In this document: positions 24,601-30,600 of the stretch, one piece after another | Position numbering within the stretch: position 1 is the first letter of the stretch | Layout of the letters: every line of letters begins with the position of its first letter | DNA from: Henricia sp. BOLD:AAB3569 | Lineage: Eukaryota > Echinodermata > Asteroidea > Spinulosida > Echinasteridae | NCBI GenBank assembly: GCA_037783545.1 | Contig: JBBELK010001011.1 | Location: 265,293 to 329,292, forward strand | Direction: 5' to 3' | DNA length: 64,000 nucleotides | Notes under the pieces: model-generated | The model's input: only the letters and a program-made list of their open reading frames with translations | Database searches by the model: none | Told to the model about the DNA's origin: nothing | Position numbers and translations under genes: made by a program

Positions 24601-27600
24601 ATTGAAATACCTCATAGTGTACTCTATCTGCTTGGTTCTTGAATCCAGCATAAGGCCCGAGCCTGTTGGTCCACCTTGCAGATGAGACACCACCCGACCA
24701 GAGTGGGTCTCTGGTCTCATCTGGCCTTGAAGATGTGGCTGCACTCCAGGGGTTCTGGTCTCTGGCCTCGTCCGGTCTCGAGGATGAGGCTCCACCCGAA
24801 GGATTCGAGTCTCTGGTCTCATCAGGTCTTGAAGATGAGGCTTCACCAGATCACTAAAGGCCTCTATCTCTGAGACCCCACAAAGGGATGAGCTGTCAAC
24901 ATGGAGGCGTTGGAAATCGGCTGGCTAATGGCGATACAGACTATTGGAATACTCATCAAAGTCTGCCAATCTGTATCCTATAATGTAGCCATCTGGACGC
25001 CCGAGATGATGATCTATAGAGGGGAGATCCTGATGTCTCTTACAGATGCAGGGCTAATCTCTTCATTGGAACATCACTTGATGTACATGTAGTGATGAAA
25101 TTGTTATCGTAAATAGACCTTGTGAAGGCTTTAAATACTGTTCTTGACTTGAAGGGCTGAAACGTTCTGAAAAGGTCTCTTAGACAGAGATGCAGGGCTT
25201 TTAGGCAGAAAAATACAAACTGCATGTTGAAACAGCAGGTCCCGGTGTTAAGGAGGAAACTCTGGTGAGCATGTCAAAGGCATATGGGTCATTCTATAAA
25301 TTTGGGGTCCAACGTGTGACATTTTTCTGTCCCCGTTACACCTGACATACTGCTATTTTCCATACAAGTATCATTAAAAATGCCTTCAAACCATATTTTT
25401 ATGAATTGTATTTTATGTAATCACTCTTTGAAATAGAAGGCATTTAAAGAATATGTCCTGAATTTACAAAATACAACATTTTACAAGATGTCAGATGTAA
25501 CGGGGACAGAAAAAGTGGACCCCAAATTTATAGAATGACCCATATGTGAACCAAGGATTGCAAGGTGAAAAGGGGTCAACAGAATAATCTTACATTTTCC
25601 TACTCAATCCTTGAGAAACTTGAGGGAGTAGCAGATTTCCTGCTAGTTGAAGAGCCTCCGTTCGCCGAGCTTTCCGGAAAGGCGGACTGAGAGCAGTTTG
25701 TTGAGATGGTCTGATAAGAATGTTGACAACGTAACGCACTACGGTTTGATGTAAAGACATGATTCCGTGGGGAGAGTACGACCTGGTAGTAGGATTTATG
25801 CAATGGTGTCCATCTATCAGTTAGGCTGGTTATAGATAGAGATCCCGCGAGATTAAGAGATTCCATGTTGCCATGATGGATGGAAGGAGGAATTCACAGC
25901 CAAGAATTGATCATCATAGAGTGATGGGCTATTCCTTATTTCATGTTTTGAAGGACCAAGAAGACGGCAAGCTAAACCTCGAAGGAAATTCGTGTGACAC
26001 CCACCATTGTTCAGTTTTGTCGGCAAAATCATGGTACTGTCGGCGAAAGAATTAAGAAATTTGAGAATTTAAGTGATATAGCATCGTTTAACAAAACAAC
26101 TCCACCCCCTTTCCTCGCTGAGCGACTCCGCGAAGGCCCAGCAACCGTCGGCAAATTTGTCACCCCTCCCCTTCTACATATTCCTGGTCCTTGTGGGGTT
26201 TTGGAATTGACCACCTTTGGACACTAAAAACGATGGTTTTTCGACTTTATTTACCTATTTTGTTTAAACCCTCACGTTTAGCGGTTACTAGAGACCCCAA
26301 TTTTGATTTGTGAACAGAAAATCTTGAATTTTCCTTAAATAATTTAGTGTTTTTGGTGCGAAAACTAAGGACTGTCGAGAACCCCCCAAGGACCCGAACC
26401 ACCCAAGGACCAAACCCCACAAGGACCAAATCCTCTAACTTCTTCATAGACTTGTGCACAACCCGTGCACCCCAAGGACCAAAATATATATATAATCTCA
26501 TAACTCCCCCCCTCCCCCCCCCCCCCCCCCCCACACCCAAAGTCAATTTCCAACTTGCAAAAAATCGATTCTTTGCCATTACAACGTTCTCATGATCTCT
26601 TCATTTGTATTGTCATATACAGAGGAGAAGACGCGCTCCATGAATACTATGAAGTCAAAACAGTAAGTGTGCTTTTTCTTGATTGTTTTCATAGATTTGC
26701 TATTAATTAGTTCGGCATATTGGATCTAACGGATCGATATTCATCAACAAAATCAATAGACCATCATCCGCCATAGCTGGGACGCAGCTTTTTTTCAGTA
26801 CATGTACTGTGCGTTTTGTGTTGTTGTTAAATCGAACAGCGCGCATCCATGACGCACGCAGTGCGCTTTTTGCAAGTAATTGCTTTGAGAAAAAGCGGTG
26901 TGGAGGGAATTTTGAGTGAAAACGATGCACTGAAAATCAATGAATTATATAAACGCTTTCCGTCCAAGCTAATTCTGCATGAAAGAAATTTGGGGTAAAA
27001 CAACGCAATACAAACCACAAAATTAGCTTGGACGGAAAGTGTTTTTATAATTCAGTGATTTTCAGTACATTGTTTCACTCAAAATTTCCTCCACGTTGCT
27101 TTTTCACAAAGCGACGCGTGTCGTAATTAGCGCGAAAAGGCTTAGTGTTAAACAACCATTACAATAAATGCGCAAATTGTTCGTATGCAAATTGTTTAAA
27201 TGTTCATGGGTGAAGATGTTGCCCTTTGAATATTTGAACACGCTCATACATTTGTTAGACGAATATACACGTGGTCTACCTGTTTGAAGAACACAATAAC
27301 AAATATGATCAACATTTATTGGGAGATCGTGAGATCAAAGAATGAACACATTCTGTCTTTATCTAAAGAAATTAACACGTGGCCCAATTAAATTTGGTGA
27401 ACTGGAGACAATTTTCTAATGATACATGTAGTGGGCAGACTATTGATAAAAACTGATATGATATACATTTCACTTTTTCTGAAAATGACAATGCACCTTG
27501 ATTTCACATGATAGTTTAGACTTTCATTCACTCGCAAGCAAACATTGTACTAGCCTTTGTTCAAGGCCTAGCAGCTGGTGGTATCGCGCGACAGAACGAG

Positions 27601-30600
27601 AGCGCCACCATGCGACGAGGACGGGGGAGCAGCGCAGCTACAATGGCTTTGGCGACCCTGAATTTTGCTACCACTTAGGTAGAAACATTATAATTACCGT
27701 ATGACCGAGTGTGCGTGTTCAAGTGCGTTGAATAGCTAACAATGCGCGCCGGTACATGATTGGTAAACCGTTACAAATATTTTCACCCCCTGTATGATTG
27801 ACAAGGTACAATGTATATGCGTGATTAAAACCAACCTGAGCAAAAATCAGCTCCCTACTTCGTCTAATTTTTTTTTTAGAAAACAGTCAAAAAATGGTTT
27901 AGTCACTGATTCCTCGAGATACCAATCATGTATTCTACCTTTAAGCACGCGCCCATGCGCCACATGTACAACGTGCGTATACGCCAACACATACGTTCGC
28001 AGAACATATAACGCAGGGCCAGGTATGAATAATGCAATAAGTAATTATTCCGGGTCACCATAGCATCGCAGCTGTGCTGCTCCTGACCTCCCCGTCGGTG
28101 CTCTCGTTCTGGCACGCGACACAGCTGTGAGGCCTTGAACAAAGGCTAACAGGCAAACTCCATTATTAAGAGATTAACTTGTTACAGTCAAACCTACTGT
28201 ACTATTAGGGCCACCTTGATAAAGAGGCCACCTGCTTTTAGTGGCCACCCGTCTTTGGTCCCAAATGCCATGTGTTTAATACTAAACCAACCTTTTTAAA
28301 GGGGCCACCTGTTTATAGTGGCCAGTTTTTACCGGAGGGTGGCCAATATAGATAAGGGTGGCCAATATATTATTGAGAATGAAAACAATGACGAACATAA
28401 ATTGAAACCTAAATGTTTCCTTGTTATGAACAAAATGATGCATTCTTGAAGGTTGTATTGGCTGTATTTCAAGATTCGATATGTTTTGCTTTGTGACAGT
28501 TGCAACTGTGAAATTTTTCATTTTCTGAATTTTTACTTTAATATTAATGGTATCTTTGGCTTTCATCACATCACAGGTTTTGGTGAAAATTCCTCAGAAG
28601 AATTCTTAGACCCTGCAGTCACTGACAGAGCGGGATGCAAAACAGGTCTTTGATTCGTTATAAAATATCCACAGTTTGGACTGTAATTTTGGTGTATTCA
28701 AAATACAATGACGGTACCAGGCTGTATTTTGTTCTATATCCTTTATAGTAGGTCTACTCCTGGGCGATAAACTCAAAAGATTATTTGTGAGTGATAATTG
28801 GTGCTCATGAGTAATGAGTTTTTTGTATTGATTATTCACGGTGGTGCGAGATGTGTAGGTGTATCTTCAAGTCAGGAGATCGGCCTAGTTTCCATGTGTT
28901 GTCTATGCAATTCGGGAAAATTGGCAGCTCCGGTATTTATCAAAAACTAATTAACAATAATGACTTACTGCGTTGACTTTATAGATGCTTCAACCACATA
29001 CCATAATTTTCTTGAACGAATACATAACAATGGAGGCTTGTCATTGACAGTTAATTAATGTGCGCTTGGCCTGTTTTAAACTAACGTGTACAAGGCAAAG
29101 CCGAAGGCAATTATGATGTGACCAGGGCTGGATTGCAATATAACCGTCTTAGGATAACTAAACTTATTAGGTGTCATAAATTTCTTCGAAATAATAAAGA
29201 AAATGTTTCTGCTCTTTTTGTTTTCATAGTGTCTTGTAAAACATACAACCACGCAACTACTGGGCATATCTCTGGCTTTTTTGGACCCAAAACAATTCTT
29301 TAAAAAACACCATCTAACAGAGACGGTTTTCTAAGTTTTTTGCGTGTAAACGTGTGGAGCTAACGATCGTGTTGACTTTTGCTTGCAATTTATCCACTTA
29401 TAACCGACAATTAAAATTTTTTTTTTTATTGCAAGACAAAATTAATCTATTATGCCTTAGTTAAGACGTCTTTTTCTTTATTGCAATTCATCCCAGGCCC
29501 GTAGCTATTTTTAAATGTACTCGAGGGGACTGCATAAACAATTTATTAGGAACAAATTACAGTGTTTCTTTCCAGGTAACTTTTTTAGCAATTTGCAAGC
29601 CTGAAAAAAATTACATTATTAATTTTAGAAAATAAATTAGGCATATACTATAAGCTTTTGTCCTGCGAAAAACATGTTGGAGAATTACTGGATAACATGA
29701 AGTTGGGACTTATTTCCCAAGTTTAAAAAGTGATGATTTATTTGATTTTTGTTTTTAGTTCCAATTTTTTAGTTTGGAATTAAATTTATCAATTATAATA
29801 TTAAAACCCTTATTTTGTTAAGTATATTAAAATCATCGCAAAATAATAAGACATTTTGAAAACAGTTTAAGATCGTTCATATAATTGTATCAATAAGAAA
29901 ATGTAGAGGTCCTAAGATGAAACCTTGTCGGACCAAAACACCGCCCATTGGGTCATTCCATGTCAAATCACCCAATGGGTTAAACTCGAGCCTCTCAGAT
30001 TTTGGTGAAACCTGGTATACTTGTTGGTTGGGATCCCACAGCACCAAATATCAAAATTTAGATCAATCGGACCAGTGGTTCCGGAGATTACGGCACCCGA
30101 TATTTTGGAATTTTTGGCTAAAAGCGGCACGGACGGCCCACCTTTGAACCATAATATCTCAGGGACTACTGAGCCAATCTTCACAAAAGTGGTGTTGTTG
30201 GAAAAGGGATTAGTCAAGAATTCAAAATCTGCCATGATTTTGGGGACTGAAGTACATGTATGTTAGGGGTGCATTGACCTTTGATATGACCTTGTGGATC
30301 ATTTTACCTTAAAATGACCTTTCCTGAAATTTAATCCCCCGCTCATTAACTAAAACATATGAAATTTTCAGAGGTGTAATATTCTTTGTTTAGCAGTAAT
30401 ACTGATTCAAAAGTTGCCCACCTGCAAGGATGATTGATACAGTGCATTACAATGTGCATGGACTAAATACATGTGTGACAATAGACCTATGACATAATGA
30501 CGTCACGCAATGTTTACCGCGGTGCATTATAGGTGAAATGTGGGTACGAAATCTCTGCATCGCTAGTTTGCACAATTATTCCAGGGCCATTTTCGCCGCC

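Noticed and set aside
26247-26595. Frames of 62-110 codons around the poly-C tract
   Set aside because: The Gly or Pro runs come from the poly-C tract; no domain.
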